Source: Lysinibacillus sp. BPa_S21
Lineage (GTDB): Bacteria; Bacillota; Bacilli; Bacillales_A; Planococcaceae
Direction of reading: 5' to 3'
Assembly (NCBI RefSeq): GCF_023337795.1
Contig: NZ_JALIRS010000001.1
Coordinates: 1 to 64,000 of the forward strand
Length of the DNA stretch: 64,000 nucleotides
Positions 1 to 8,898 of the stretch are shown in pieces; within the stretch, counting starts at the first letter, position 1; the number at the start of each line of letters is the position of its first letter. Position numbers and translations under genes: made by a program. The notes beneath the pieces are model-generated. The model made no database searches and was not told the origin of the DNA. It saw only the letters and a list, made by a program, of their open reading frames with translations.

Positions 1-246
1 GAAGTGACGGATAGAAATCAAAGTGACGGATAGAATCGTCAAAGCGACGGATGGAACCACCGAAGTGACGGATAGAAATCAAAGTGACGGATATAATCGT
101 CAAAGTGACGGATAGAGCCGCCGAAGTGACGGATAGAAATCAAAGTGACGGATAGAATCGTCAAAGCGACGGATGGAACCACCGAAGTGACGGATAGAAT
201 CGTCAAAGTGATGGATAGAACCGCCAAAAACGTGGATAGACTTGCC
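1..246. repeat. Intergenic tandem repeat, 21-bp unit with 61-bp higher-order period
   Basis: The first 246 bases are built from 19- and 21-bp units with the core AAGTGACGGATAGA. The order 19+21+21 makes a 61-bp block that occurs three times (1-61, 62-122, 123-183), followed by three more 21-bp units that become more divergent. The last recognisable trace is near 247-268. Because 21 is a multiple of three, spurious reading frames with heptad-like repeats appear on the minus strand; no ribosome binding site supports a gene there. The array runs off the left edge of the window, so its full length is unknown. Confidence 0.9.
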
Positions 247-378
247 GAAGCGGTGATGGATTTTTGCCGTGATCATTTTTGTTTTTCCTAAAAATACAAT
301 TGTGTTTTTTGATAGAATTGATTATTATTATAAAATAATTCATCGTAGAAGAACTTCAGAGAAAGAGGCGTAGTTTGA

Positions 379-1743
379 GTGGCAAATAAAGAATTAAAAA
401 GGGGATTAGATGCACGTCATATCCAAATGATTGCTCTTGGAGGCACTATTGGCGTGGGCTTGTTTATGGGGTCTGCAAGTGCTATTCAGTGGACAGGACC
501 TTCCGTGCTCCTTGCATATGCTATAGCAGGTCTATTTATTTTTTTCATTATGCGAGCAATGGGAGAAATGCTTTATATGGAGCCGAGTACGGGTTCCTTT
601 GCAACATTTGGCTATAAATATATACACCCATTAGCAGGTTATTTAACAGCGTGGAGTAACTGGTTTCAGTGGGTTATTGTTGGGATGTCAGAGATTATAG
701 CAGTAGGCACGTATATGCAGTATTGGTATCCTGATTTACCAGCATGGATTCCAGGATTGATCGCCATGGTGATTTTAGGTGTGGCCAACTTTATTTCTGT
801 TAAAACTTTTGGAGAATTTGAGTTTTGGTTTGCTATGATTAAAATAGTAACGATTGTTTTAATGATTATTGCAGGCTTTGGTCTTATTTTCTTCGGGATT
901 GGTAATGGGGGCGTGGCAATCGGATTATCGAATCTTTGGAATCATGGAGGTTTCTTTACTGGCGGCTGGACAGGTTTCTTCTTTGCGTTATCATTAGTAG
1001 TTGCAGCCTATCAAGGTGTTGAGCTCATTGGAATTACAGCAGGAGAAGCGAAAAATCCTCAAAAAACTATAACGAATGCGATTCAAAGTATTATTTGGCG
1101 TATTTTAATATTTTATATCGGTGCAATCTTTGTCATTGTAACGGTTTATCCGTGGGATGAGTTAGGCACGATTGGTAGCCCGTTTGTTGCAACTTTTGCA
1201 AAGGTTGGAATTACCGCTGCGGCAGGTATTATTAATTTTGTGGTCATTACAGCAGCAATGTCAGGCTGTAATAGTGGAATTTATAGTGCTGGACGTATGC
1301 TATATACACTTGCCATGAATGGACAAGCACCACAATTTTTTGCGAAGCTTTCTAAAAATGGTGTTCCGATATTTGGCACTGCAGGCGTGCTAATCGGATT
1401 GTTTATCGGCGTTATTTTAAGTTATATTGCACCAGGAAATTTATTTGTCTATGTATACAGTGCTAGTGTTTTACCGGGGATGGTTCCGTGGTTTATTATT
1501 TTAATCAGTCAACTACGATTTAGAAAAATTAAAGGTGAACAACTTTCCAAGCACCCATTCAAAATGCCCTTTACACCATTTACAAACTATATAACGATTG
1601 CCTTTTTAATAATGGTGCTAATCGGTATGTGGATTAATGATGATACTAGAGTTTCACTTATTGTGGGCATTATTTTCTTAGTTCTTGTGATCATGAGCTA
1701 TTATGTTTTTAGAATTGGAAAAAATCGTCCCGTTAATAAATAA
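379..1743 (+). CDS. Amino acid permease (APC superfamily)
   Basis: This is a 454-residue integral membrane protein with about twelve hydrophobic segments, the usual size for amino acid/proton symporters of the AAT branch (relatives of YbxG, CycA, AnsP, RocE). The N-terminal region has the family signature: cytoplasmic [19 protein letters not shown], then GVGLFMGSA leading into helix 1. A GEAKNP motif lies in the loop after helix 6. The start is GTG, preceded by an AGAGGCG-like ribosome binding site. Substrate cannot be told from sequence. It is monocistronic, with a palindromic terminator directly after the stop shared with the convergent pgeF gene. Confidence 0.9.
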   Translation: MANKELKRGLDARHIQMIALGGTIGVGLFMGSASAIQWTGPSVLLAYAIAGLFIFFIMRAMGEMLYMEPSTGSFATFGYKYIHPLAGYLTAWSNWFQWVIVGMSEIIAVGTYMQYWYPDLPAWIPGLIAMVILGVANFISVKTFGEFEFWFAMIKIVTIVLMIIAGFGLIFFGIGNGGVAIGLSNLWNHGGFFTGGWTGFFFALSLVVAAYQGVELIGITAGEAKNPQKTITNAIQSIIWRILIFYIGAIFVIVTVYPWDELGTIGSPFVATFAKVGITAAAGIINFVVITAAMSGCNSGIYSAGRMLYTLAMNGQAPQFFAKLSKNGVPIFGTAGVLIGLFIGVILSYIAPGNLFVYVYSASVLPGMVPWFIILISQLRFRKIKGEQLSKHPFKMPFTPFTNYITIAFLIMVLIGMWINDDTRVSLIVGIIFLVLVIMSYYVFRIGKNRPVNK

Positions 1744-1751
1744 TGAAATGT

Positions 1752-1791
1752 AAAAAGGATGTATTTCTCTACTATGAGATACATCCTTTTT
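1752..1791. terminator. Bidirectional intrinsic terminator
   Basis: AAAAAGGATGTAT...CTC pairs with GAGATACATCCTTTTT around a short loop. It has an A-tract on one side and a T-tract on the other, so it can serve the permease (+) and pgeF (-). Confidence 0.85.
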
Positions 1792-1823
1792 GCTTATTAT
1801 CAATAGTGGATTGTCCCTTTTAA

Positions 1824-2588
1824 CTACTGTTCTTTGCGCATAATAAAGCTTAAATGTCTGCCAGTCTGTTTATCTTGGCGGTAGGAAAAACCATCTGGGC
1901 TAAGAAATGTGCACGTTGAATCAATCGAAATTTGCTTAGAAGGAATACCTGCAAGCTCACATTGTTTTTTGACCGTTTGTTGATTATCGATATGATATTT
2001 ATTTGTTTCTGCATTGTAATATATAAAATCCTCCGCATAGCCTAGACTATGGAATTTATCGTAAACATCTGCATCTACCTCGAATTTCTGCTGACTGAGT
2101 GCCATACCGATTTGTACATGAAAATCTTGCGGATTACAATGCTCATGCTCTATCAAATGCTGGAAAAGCTTTGATGTTACTTCCTTGACAGTGCCTTGCC
2201 AGCCTGAATGAACCACGCCAACAAGGCCCTTGACCTCATTATAAAAAATGACAGGGACGCAATCGGCTGTAAAACTACATAAAAGTAAATTAGGCTCTAC
2301 TGTATAAAGTGCATCGGTATTCCTAATGGCATTGTCCATCTTTTCAGCGCCACGTCCTTTATCCGAAATCGTGACCTTTTGGAAATTAGCACTATGCGTT
2401 TGTTGCGTGCATACAAAATGATTTAAGTCGCAATCTAAAGAAGTTGCTAATTTTTTTCGATTTTCTAGGACATCAGCTTCATTTAAACAAGTATGCAGTG
2501 CCATATTGTTATGTTCTAGCTCGATGTCATCCTTTAAGGTAGTGCCTGCGATAAATTGGTCATTATCAAAATAAATTTTAGTTTTCAT
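1824..2588 (-). CDS. pgeF: Peptidoglycan editing factor PgeF / YfiH-family (laccase-like) protein
   Basis: The protein belongs to the YfiH/YlmD (LACC1-like) family, once called multicopper polyphenol oxidase and now associated with purine nucleoside chemistry and with peptidoglycan quality control. Conserved metal-site segments are present: QQTHSAN near residue 65, FTADCVPV near 120, and GVVHSGWQGTVKEV near 140, supplying the His-Cys-His set. The first in-frame ATG is 36 bases further upstream, but the ATG at 2588 follows GAGGTGAT at ideal spacing, so I use the shorter form (254 residues). It stands alone here rather than in the ylm division operon, so it may be an extra paralogue of ylmD. 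Confidence 0.88.
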   Translation of the reverse strand: MKTKIYFDNDQFIAGTTLKDDIELEHNNMALHTCLNEADVLENRKKLATSLDCDLNHFVCTQQTHSANFQKVTISDKGRGAEKMDNAIRNTDALYTVEPNLLLCSFTADCVPVIFYNEVKGLVGVVHSGWQGTVKEVTSKLFQHLIEHEHCNPQDFHVQIGMALSQQKFEVDADVYDKFHSLGYAEDFIYYNAETNKYHIDNQQTVKKQCELAGIPSKQISIDSTCTFLSPDGFSYRQDKQTGRHLSFIMRKEQ

Positions 2589-2759
2589 ATCATCACCTCG
2601 TCTTACTATATATGATTGGTCCATGAATGTATAGGCGCTTACGCTTAGGATTTTAAGAGCTTTCAGTAATTACATATCCTTCTACAATTTTTTTAGACAT
2701 AAAGAATAGATTTCTTCACATATAGTATCGAAGAATCATAAATGAAGGAAGGTGTAAAA

Positions 2760-3383
2760 ATGACTCAAGAAAAACTTCTATTAATCTGCCATTTTTATAT
2801 GTGGTTCTTTTGGATTATTACATATATATTAATCATTAAACAAGGCATAAAGGATAAGAGATATGGAATGCCTATGGCCGCAATTTGTGCCAATATTTCA
2901 TGGGAATTTATTTTTTCATTTATTCACCCAATAAATGACTTGCAAAGGATTCTTACTTTCTTGTGGTTTCTTTTGGATATCTTCATTCTGATGCAATTTT
3001 TACTTTATGGTTATAAGGAATTTAAAAAAATTATTCCGAGAAAGGTATTTTATGCATCTTTTTTTATAACACTCGTAGTAAGCTTTTTTACGATTTTAGC
3101 GATGATGTATGAATTCGATGATATGGCAGGCATATACGCCGCATTTTTCCAAAATCTGATGATGTCAGGGCTTTTTATCGCCTTATTCATACAAAGAGGA
3201 AATTTAAGTGGTCAATCAATGGGCATCGCCGTTTGTAAAATGATTGGAACTGTGTTTGCTGCAGTTGGCTTCTATTTGTATTTTAGAACACCATTAATTA
3301 CTATTATTTCGCTGGCAATCTTTATTTATGATTGGATTTATATCGTTTTAATCTATAGGTTTTCTGTGAAGTTTGCTAAATGA
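2760..3383 (+). CDS. Seven-TM-type membrane protein resembling PaxB/Pyr4 terpene cyclases
   Basis: A 207-residue, very hydrophobic protein with about seven membrane segments and short loops. The ATG at 2760 is preceded by GAAGGAAGGTG at good spacing; an upstream ATG at 2742 sits inside that site and is rejected. Three features recall the transmembrane terpene cyclases of fungal meroterpenoid and indole-diterpene pathways (PaxB, AtmB, Pyr4) and bacterial relatives: the size, the KDKRYGMPMAAICANISWEF segment in the first third, and YDWIY in the last helix. That family uses a Glu in the WE motif and an Asp in the last helix. Equivalents here are Glu49 and Asp191. No prenyl synthase or prenyltransferase is adjacent, so substrate and function are open. 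The match is from memory of the family, not a search. Confidence 0.6.
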   Translation: MTQEKLLLICHFYMWFFWIITYILIIKQGIKDKRYGMPMAAICANISWEFIFSFIHPINDLQRILTFLWFLLDIFILMQFLLYGYKEFKKIIPRKVFYASFFITLVVSFFTILAMMYEFDDMAGIYAAFFQNLMMSGLFIALFIQRGNLSGQSMGIAVCKMIGTVFAAVGFYLYFRTPLITIISLAIFIYDWIYIVLIYRFSVKFAK

Positions 3384-3508
3384 AAAAACGGATAAAGATG
3401 TACCGTGACCTTCTTTTTTTAAACAAATAAAAATGATGAAATGAAACACACTATCAGCAATACACGAATAAGATGTCTCTGTAGTATGAAGATAGGTAGG
3501 TGTTTTAT

Positions 3509-4501
3509 TTGAAAAAGAAGTGGATGACCACATTATGTATTCTTTGTACAATTGGGCTAGTTGGCTGCCAGGGGAAAACTGCGGATGACAAAAAGCAAGA
3601 ACAACAAATGCAAGAGTCAGAGCAAAAAGCTGAGGATTTAAAAAAGCCAGTTACTGCAGAACAACAACCAATAGAGCCTGTCGTTGTTGAAATTATAGAT
3701 CCTTCAACGAAAGTCATCATACAAACAATTTCACCGAAAGACATGGGCTATGAGCGTGATCAACAATCGTATACGAAACAAATTGAGCAATTAGCGAAAA
3801 AGTTGGCGAGAGGGAATGAAAAAACGGCTGGCTATGATAAACGTATGATCCTCGATAAGCTGGACGATCATGGGAAAATAATGAAAGGTAGTCCGTTAAT
3901 TGTTTTAAAAGAAAGTGAATTAGTAGAAAGAATATTAGAAGCATCGGCTACCGGGGGTAAAGTGGAGATGCCCCTTATTATTACAGAAAGTGGCTATTAT
4001 TTAGAAGATATTCCTTTGTTAGAAAATGTAGTAGTGGCATCCTATACAACATACTTCAATACCCATGATGTTGGTAGAAATAAAAATATCGAGCTTTCTG
4101 CGAAGGCCATCAATAATGTTATCGTTGGAAGTGGAGATTATTTCTCGTTTAATACAGTCGTTGGACCTAGAGATGAAGCGAATGGATATCAGCCCGCACC
4201 AGAAATTATTAACAAAAAGGTTGTGATGGGCATTGGGGGAGGTATTTGTCAAACGTCTTCAACTTTATTTAACGCAGTTGATCAAGTACCTGTAAAATTT
4301 GTTGAACGGCATCATCATTCTTTAGATGTTGGGTATGTTCCAAAAGGGAGAGACGCTACTGTTTCTTATGGTGGTTTAGATTTTAGATTTCAAAATACAA
4401 CTAACGTACCGTTTTTGATCAAAGCAAACTATAGTAAAAATTCGCTAACAGTTGAGGTAAGAACTGCAGAGAAATATGTAGAAATCTTGAAAAGGTCGTA
4501 G
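3509..4501 (+). CDS. VanW-family lipoprotein
   Basis: The predicted product starts at TTG 3509, placed just after AGGTAGGTG; the GTG at 3500 is part of that ribosome binding site. It has a lipoprotein signal ending in the lipobox L-V-G-C near residue 20, then a Gln/Glu/Lys-rich linker. The C-terminal half is a VanW domain (about residues 175-315), with recognisable blocks NNVIVGSGDYFSFN, VVMGIGGGICQTSSTLF and VERHHHSLDVGYVP. VanW proteins occur in some glycopeptide-resistance clusters and widely in Gram-positive envelopes (YoaR in B. subtilis), but their biochemical role is unsettled. Expected location is the outer face of the cytoplasmic membrane. No van genes are nearby, so a resistance role is not implied. 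Confidence 0.85.
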   Translation: MKKKWMTTLCILCTIGLVGCQGKTADDKKQEQQMQESEQKAEDLKKPVTAEQQPIEPVVVEIIDPSTKVIIQTISPKDMGYERDQQSYTKQIEQLAKKLARGNEKTAGYDKRMILDKLDDHGKIMKGSPLIVLKESELVERILEASATGGKVEMPLIITESGYYLEDIPLLENVVVASYTTYFNTHDVGRNKNIELSAKAINNVIVGSGDYFSFNTVVGPRDEANGYQPAPEIINKKVVMGIGGGICQTSSTLFNAVDQVPVKFVERHHHSLDVGYVPKGRDATVSYGGLDFRFQNTTNVPFLIKANYSKNSLTVEVRTAEKYVEILKRS

Positions 4502-4510
4502 TAGTTTTCC

Positions 4511-4540
4511 AAAGACACTTTAGCTTAAGGTGTCTTTTTT
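4511..4540 (+). terminator. Intrinsic terminator after VanW gene
   Basis: AAAGACACTT pairs with AAGGTGTCTTT and runs into a T-tract. Confidence 0.85.
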
Positions 4541-4608
4541 AAATTGTCATGCTATAGTTAAATTGAGGGATTTTAGTATAATCGTGTTATGGGAGAAGGG
4601 GAAAAATA

Positions 4609-5433
4609 ATGCATGCAAAACTCCAGGCAGCAATAGATTCTATCGATTTTTACCAAGTTACATATCCAGATGATGCTTGTATTATAGTGGCTGATACTGA
4701 GAAGGTCATCGGCTACAAGCCAGGTAAACAAGTAGACTTAAAGATTAAAGTTGGGGATCCTGTAGTCAAGTATCGTGGAACAACAACTGAAAAGTCTCTA
4801 AGCCAAGGAAAGTTCATTCGGGAAGAGCGAGGTTCTGAGGGCTTTGGACTGGCGTATATTGCCTCTGCACAGCCTATTTTTGATGGTGGAAAAGTAATCG
4901 GTGTGTTAAGTGCCATTATTTCGAATGAAAAAATGGATAGTATGCGTTTATTAGCAACTGAGCTTTCGAGTGCTGTTGAAGAAATGACCGCAACGAATGA
5001 AGAGTTAGCAGTGGCAAGTGTTGATGTATCCAATCGCTTGGGAGAGCTATCCGAGTTTTCGGGATCAATGACTGGCGATATTCAACAAATCAATACGATT
5101 GTTCATTTAGTAAAAGATTTAGCTATGAAATCTAAAATTCTTGGATTAAATGCATCTATCGAGGCTGCTCGCTCAGGTGAGCATGGGAGAGGCTTTGCAG
5201 TAGTCGCTTCTGAAATACAGAAAATGTCACAAAGTAGTACGGAAAGTGCCGAAAGCATTACAAACCAATTAGAAAACATTAAACATTCTATTGATCAAGT
5301 CAATGAATCAGCAAATCAAATCGCAACGTTTACCAAGCAATTTTCAGTGAGTATGTATGAATTAACCGATGCTTATAAAGGAATTAACAGCGTATCAGAA
5401 AAATTAATGCATATTAGCGAAGTAAAGGCTTAA
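4609..5433 (+). CDS. Soluble methyl-accepting chemotaxis-type receptor
   Basis: A 274-residue protein without membrane segments. Residues 1-110 form a small sensor-like domain. From about 115 on there is a shortened MCP signalling hairpin containing the highly conserved tip KILGLNASIEAARSGEHGRGF, where CheA and CheW bind. It resembles compact cytoplasmic receptors such as B. subtilis YfmS. The RBS is GGGAGAAGGGG. Because the coiled coil is short, it probably interacts with the chemosensory array base or acts as an accessory signal input. It is a single-gene unit bounded by terminators on both sides. Confidence 0.85.
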   Translation: MHAKLQAAIDSIDFYQVTYPDDACIIVADTEKVIGYKPGKQVDLKIKVGDPVVKYRGTTTEKSLSQGKFIREERGSEGFGLAYIASAQPIFDGGKVIGVLSAIISNEKMDSMRLLATELSSAVEEMTATNEELAVASVDVSNRLGELSEFSGSMTGDIQQINTIVHLVKDLAMKSKILGLNASIEAARSGEHGRGFAVVASEIQKMSQSSTESAESITNQLENIKHSIDQVNESANQIATFTKQFSVSMYELTDAYKGINSVSEKLMHISEVKA

Positions 5434-5440
5434 TCATTAT

Positions 5441-5477
5441 AAAAGGATAATAGCAAAATATTCGCTATTATCCTTTT
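5441..5477. terminator. Bidirectional intrinsic terminator
   Basis: A perfect 14-bp inverted repeat, AAAAGGATAATAGC / GCTATTATCCTTTT, lies between the convergent chemoreceptor and HAD phosphatase genes. Confidence 0.9.
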
Positions 5478-5480
5478 CGT

Positions 5481-6098
5481 CTATATGATAGTTAAAATTT
5501 CTTGCGGTTTAGCAACTTTGTAATCGGGTTCCTCATGTTGTACAACTTCAATAGCGTCATATCCCCAACCAACCCAAATGATAGGCACACCCGCTTTTTT
5601 GCAGGCTACGATATCTCTTTGCTCATCACCAATGTATAAAACTTCTGACGATGTAATGCTTGAGTCCTTTAAAAATTTCTTTATCACTTTATCCTTTCCA
5701 AAAATACGGTTTGAACAAAGAACGTCTGATACACAATGGATGCCGTTCATTTTTAGAAATTCTAAAATGTTCTCCTGTGAATTGGAGGAAATAATAAGGA
5801 TCTTATAACCCCTTTTATCAATTTCCAACAGGACTTCCTTCATACCATCATAAAGATGAACATCATTTAATGACTGGCGATACAAGCGATAAAACTGAGG
5901 TAAAATCATGGGCAATTTATACATAGGGAAGTCGAATAATTTACTTCGTTCCGCTATAGATAATTTTTTCAATGCTTCAATTTCCTTTAACTCGATTCCT
6001 TTAAATTTATATTTTTGCGCGATTGTATTCCAAGCCGACGCAAACACTGCCGTAGAATCTGCCAATGTTCCATCAAAATCAAAGATAATATATTTCAT
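5481..6098 (-). CDS. HAD-family hydrolase, phosphoglycolate-phosphatase-like
   Basis: A 205-residue haloacid-dehalogenase phosphatase. Motif I is IIFDFDGTLADS (nucleophile Asp8, acid Asp10), the motif II region is ILIISSNSQ, a motif III lysine lies in KVIKKFL, and motif IV is LYIGDEQRDIVACKKAG. Between motifs I and II sits a four-helix cap of the Gph/PpaX/beta-phosphoglucomutase kind. The substrate cannot be assigned; phosphoglycolate, pyrophosphate-type and sugar-phosphate substrates are all known in this subfamily. The start ATG is preceded by AAAGGAG. It is transcribed alone. Confidence 0.85.
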   Translation of the reverse strand: MKYIIFDFDGTLADSTAVFASAWNTIAQKYKFKGIELKEIEALKKLSIAERSKLFDFPMYKLPMILPQFYRLYRQSLNDVHLYDGMKEVLLEIDKRGYKILIISSNSQENILEFLKMNGIHCVSDVLCSNRIFGKDKVIKKFLKDSSITSSEVLYIGDEQRDIVACKKAGVPIIWVGWGYDAIEVVQHEEPDYKVAKPQEILTII

Positions 6099-6308
6099 TA
6101 CAAATTTTCTCCTTTATCATCTAATTGTAAAGACGTTTCTTTCTTGAAAATGTTACTGCCTATACTAAAAAAAGTGACATGATTATACAGGATATGAAAC
6201 AAAGTATTACAAAGAACTCTAAATGAGCAATATTTTTTTCTAAATAAATTTTTCTAATGTAAAGCCTTCTGATTGCTGAATTTTCAGATAATTTTATTAT
6301 GTAAAATT

Positions 6309-6343
6309 CCTGTCATTCGTTCGCATAGCAAACGAGTGACAGG
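6309..6343 (-). terminator. Terminator hairpin of the yibE/F-like operon
   Basis: A 13-bp inverted repeat (CCTGTCATTCGTT / AACGAGTGACAGG, one wobble) sits just past the stop of the last yibE/F-like gene, followed on the minus strand by a short AT-rich run. Confidence 0.7.
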
Positions 6344-6349
6344 TACAGT

Positions 6350-7129
6350 CTATTGTGAAGCATTTTCTGTTTTTTCTCGTTTTTTTGTTAAATAATAGGC
6401 ATTTACCGAAGATGTAATAGGAATGATCAGTGCGATACCAATCCCTGCACAAAAAATCATAATAATTTCAGTGGCAAATACTTTAGAATTTAAAATTTCA
6501 CCAATTGAATAAGATAAATCTTTAAACCAAATGAGTAGGCTTAGATATCCACCAAAGAAAGCATAGAATAAAGTATTTGTATCTGTACCTAAAATGTCCT
6601 TTCCGATGCTTAAACCTGATGTAAATAGTTTTTTTCTACTTATTGCAGGATTATGGTGAAGAATCTCATGCATGGAAGTGGCAATGGAAATGGCAACATC
6701 CAAAATTGCACCAATGGTACTCATAATAATGACGGAGGCTCCAATTTGCGCAAAGTTAACCCCTATATAAAGTGAAAATATGCTAATTTCTTCTGTTGAT
6801 TCTTCCCCAAATCCTCGAATCATTGATTTTTCCGTAACAAAAACAATGAAAAGTAATAAAACTACAATCGTAATCATTGTAGAAATGAAAGCAGTCATCG
6901 TTTTACTACTCATTTCATTTATAAAAAATAAGCTAATCCAACTTATGACGGTACAGGCAATAAGCGTTAATATAACCGGACTATTCTTAGGATTGGTCAT
7001 TAAAAAGATTGTAATAAAGAGTACCCCAAAGTTCAAAAATAAAGATAGAAAAGACCGTACTCCTTTTTTTCCACCAATAACGATCATCAATATGAATAAA
7101 ATGGCACTTAACCAAACTAATACATTCAT
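6350..7129 (-). CDS. YibE/F-family membrane protein (second gene)
   Basis: A 259-residue protein with about seven membrane helices. It belongs to the YibE/F family together with its upstream neighbour; both share the late block with a pattern like IGxxLDVAIxxxTSMxE followed by SGxxIGKDIxGT. Here this reads GAILDVAISIATSM and GLSIGKDILGT. It lacks the N-terminal soluble domain of the first gene and consists of the membrane part only. The start ATG overlaps the upstream stop (TAATG), indicating translational coupling. The family has no established biochemical function; the pairing suggests a heteromeric membrane complex (inference). Confidence 0.85.
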   Translation of the reverse strand: MNVLVWLSAILFILMIVIGGKKGVRSFLSLFLNFGVLFITIFLMTNPKNSPVILTLIACTVISWISLFFINEMSSKTMTAFISTMITIVVLLLFIVFVTEKSMIRGFGEESTEEISIFSLYIGVNFAQIGASVIIMSTIGAILDVAISIATSMHEILHHNPAISRKKLFTSGLSIGKDILGTDTNTLFYAFFGGYLSLLIWFKDLSYSIGEILNSKVFATEIIMIFCAGIGIALIIPITSSVNAYYLTKKREKTENASQ

Positions 7130-8253
7130 TATTTTGCCCTCTTTCGATTAATGAAAAAAATAGAAGTATATAGACTGATCGGAATCGTTAAAACAACACC
7201 AATTCCACCTGCTAGTGCACGAGCTAATTCTAACGAAAGGTTTAAGGAAAGTGTTTGTCCTAATGGATAAGAATTTTTTAAATATAAAATTAACATAGGA
7301 ATTGAACCACATATATAAACAAAGAACAAAATACTTGTAATTGTTCCCATAATATCTTTCCCGATATCCATTCCTGAGCTTTTCAGTGCTTGGTCAGAGA
7401 TATTTTCATTTTGTTCAAATAAAGCGAACATTGAGGAAGTCATTGTAATGGAGACATCCATTACAGCTCCTAGTGCCCCAATAAATAGCCCTGCCATAAA
7501 AATCACTCGATAAGGTCGCGTTAAAAATTGCATTTCTTCATATCGAAGCCCATTCTCGTTAGTCATCCACAGAACTAAAGCGCTAATCAATAACGAAATA
7601 AATGTCCCTATAAGTGTTGCAACAACCGCTGCATATGTTTTTTCATTCAAGCCGTTAATAAGTAGTAAGGATATGACGGTAAATAAAAGAACACATACCC
7701 CGCTTATAAATATCAAATTTAAATTTGATTGTACATATAAATCCAATGCGAAGGATAATACAAGAGAGTTTACTATTAAACTGATGATTGAAAATAAACC
7801 TTGTCTTTTACCAACAATCAACAACGCAAAAATAAAAATCCACGCTACTATTAAGATGAACTGATCACGTTTTACATCTAAAATAGTCCCCGTTAAATCT
7901 CCATTTTTGTCTGTATTTGCTTTAATGGAAACAAATAATTTATTCCCAACATGGTACTCTTGATCGTAGGCACCAGAAGCTGAATACTCATTTGTAAAAT
8001 GAATAAGCTTCCCTTTTTCTTCCCCATTTTTTAAAACAGCTGTTATAAACTGAGTAGATAAACGATCTTCATTTTCATACATATCTGTTACAGGGTTTGA
8101 TTCTTTTAATTCCGTTTTTATAACTTCTGCAATTGATCGATCATAAAATGCTTCGTTGTGATAAACGAAATAAACTGAAGCGATAAAGCAAATTACAACA
8201 AAAGTATAAAATATAATGTTGTAATAAGATTTTTTTTTCAAGATGTTTTGCAA
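7129..8253 (-). CDS. YibE/F-family membrane protein (first gene)
   Basis: A protein of about 374 residues. An N-terminal signal-anchor helix (about 12-32) is followed by a predicted extracellular domain of about 90 residues, then about seven to eight membrane helices. The YibE/F block appears as GAVMDVSITMTSSM and SGMDIGKDIMGT. I place the start at TTG 8253, six to seven bases after CGGAGGT, rather than at the ATG 36 bases upstream, which would precede that ribosome binding site. It is translationally coupled to the second family member. The function of the family is unknown; transport has been proposed on topology only. Confidence 0.85.
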   Translation of the reverse strand: MQNILKKKSYYNIIFYTFVVICFIASVYFVYHNEAFYDRSIAEVIKTELKESNPVTDMYENEDRLSTQFITAVLKNGEEKGKLIHFTNEYSASGAYDQEYHVGNKLFVSIKANTDKNGDLTGTILDVKRDQFILIVAWIFIFALLIVGKRQGLFSIISLIVNSLVLSFALDLYVQSNLNLIFISGVCVLLFTVISLLLINGLNEKTYAAVVATLIGTFISLLISALVLWMTNENGLRYEEMQFLTRPYRVIFMAGLFIGALGAVMDVSITMTSSMFALFEQNENISDQALKSSGMDIGKDIMGTITSILFFVYICGSIPMLILYLKNSYPLGQTLSLNLSLELARALAGGIGVVLTIPISLYTSIFFINRKRAK

Positions 8254-8650
8254 TATAAAACCTCCGATGAGAAAAGGGAACCTAATCATGTTGCGTTATA
8301 GTCATAGTTAGTGCTGACACGAACAATGACTCACAATTTTTACTCTGATTTTTTGGTCAAGCAGATAAAAAAGTGCCATTATAAAGTAACGTGCTAATTG
8401 AATAGAGGTTCCAAAATAATTTTAGTCATGGCTAATGGCATACTAAGTTAGTTATAGCATAATTAAAATGTGATTTCCAAAAACCTTTAATTTGGATATA
8501 AAACAATGTGTAAAATAAGCTCAGGGCAAATTTGGGTACTAGACAGCGCGAGCTTACGAATGCGAAATAAAATATTGAAAAAATTTTGTGAAGAATTATC
8601 TGGATAATAAAATAAAATAGTGTTATTGTAAGAAATAGCTAAATAAAAAT
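8254..8650. other. AT-rich intergenic region between the yibE/F-like operon and the rib leader
   Basis: About 400 bases separate divergent units. It must contain the promoters for both the minus-strand yibE/F-like genes and the riboflavin leader, but I cannot fix convincing -35/-10 pairs. Short open frames here lack ribosome binding sites. Nothing else is recognised. Confidence 0.5.
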
Positions 8651-8771
8651 ATCCTTCAGGGTAGGGTGAAATTCCCAATCGGCGGTGATGAAGTTAATTC
8701 AAAGTCCGTGAGCGTAAGCTGATTTGGTGCAAATCCAAAACCGACAGTTATAGTCTGGATGGGAGAAGGAT
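8651..8771 (+). ncRNA. FMN riboswitch (RFN element), first copy
   Basis: All conserved RFN blocks are present in order: the P1 strand ATCCTTC, GGGTAGGGTGAAATTCCC, AATCGGCGGTGATGAAG, AAAGTCCGTGAGCG, TTTGGTGCAAATCC, AACCGACAGT, GTCTGGATGGGAGAAG and the closing P1 strand GAAGGAT. The aptamer binds FMN. It is followed about 60 bases later by its own intrinsic terminator (8832-8873), so it is a transcription-attenuation switch. No coding sequence lies between it and the second copy. Confidence 0.97.
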
Positions 8772-8831
8772 AAAAGTATGTGCTTTTTAAATTCGCTTGA
8801 GTTTATAAGGTTTATTTGAGTACGCTTTGTT

Positions 8832-8873
8832 AACTACTTCCCATCGTCTAGTTGGGAAGTAGTTTTTGTTTTA
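8832..8873 (+). terminator. Terminator of the first FMN riboswitch
   Basis: A 12-bp perfect stem AACTACTTCCCA / TGGGAAGTAGTT is followed by TTTTGTTTT. It serves as the OFF structure of the first riboswitch. Confidence 0.9.
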
Positions 8874-8898
8874 TTTGGCTAAAAAATTGAATAGAGTA

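Noticed and set aside
39-227. 62-codon minus-strand frame with repetitive peptide
   Set aside because: It is produced by the 21-bp tandem repeat being a multiple of three; no ribosome binding site and no non-repeat sequence.
1-246. CRISPR array
   Set aside because: Units are contiguous 19-21 bp tandem copies without unique spacers, and no cas genes are present.
3509-4501. VanW as evidence of a glycopeptide-resistance cluster
   Set aside because: No vanH/A/X, vanY or vanRS-type genes are nearby; VanW domains are common in Gram-positive envelope proteins.
8487-8678. 63-codon minus-strand frame in the rib leader
   Set aside because: It overlaps the first FMN riboswitch and has no ribosome binding site.
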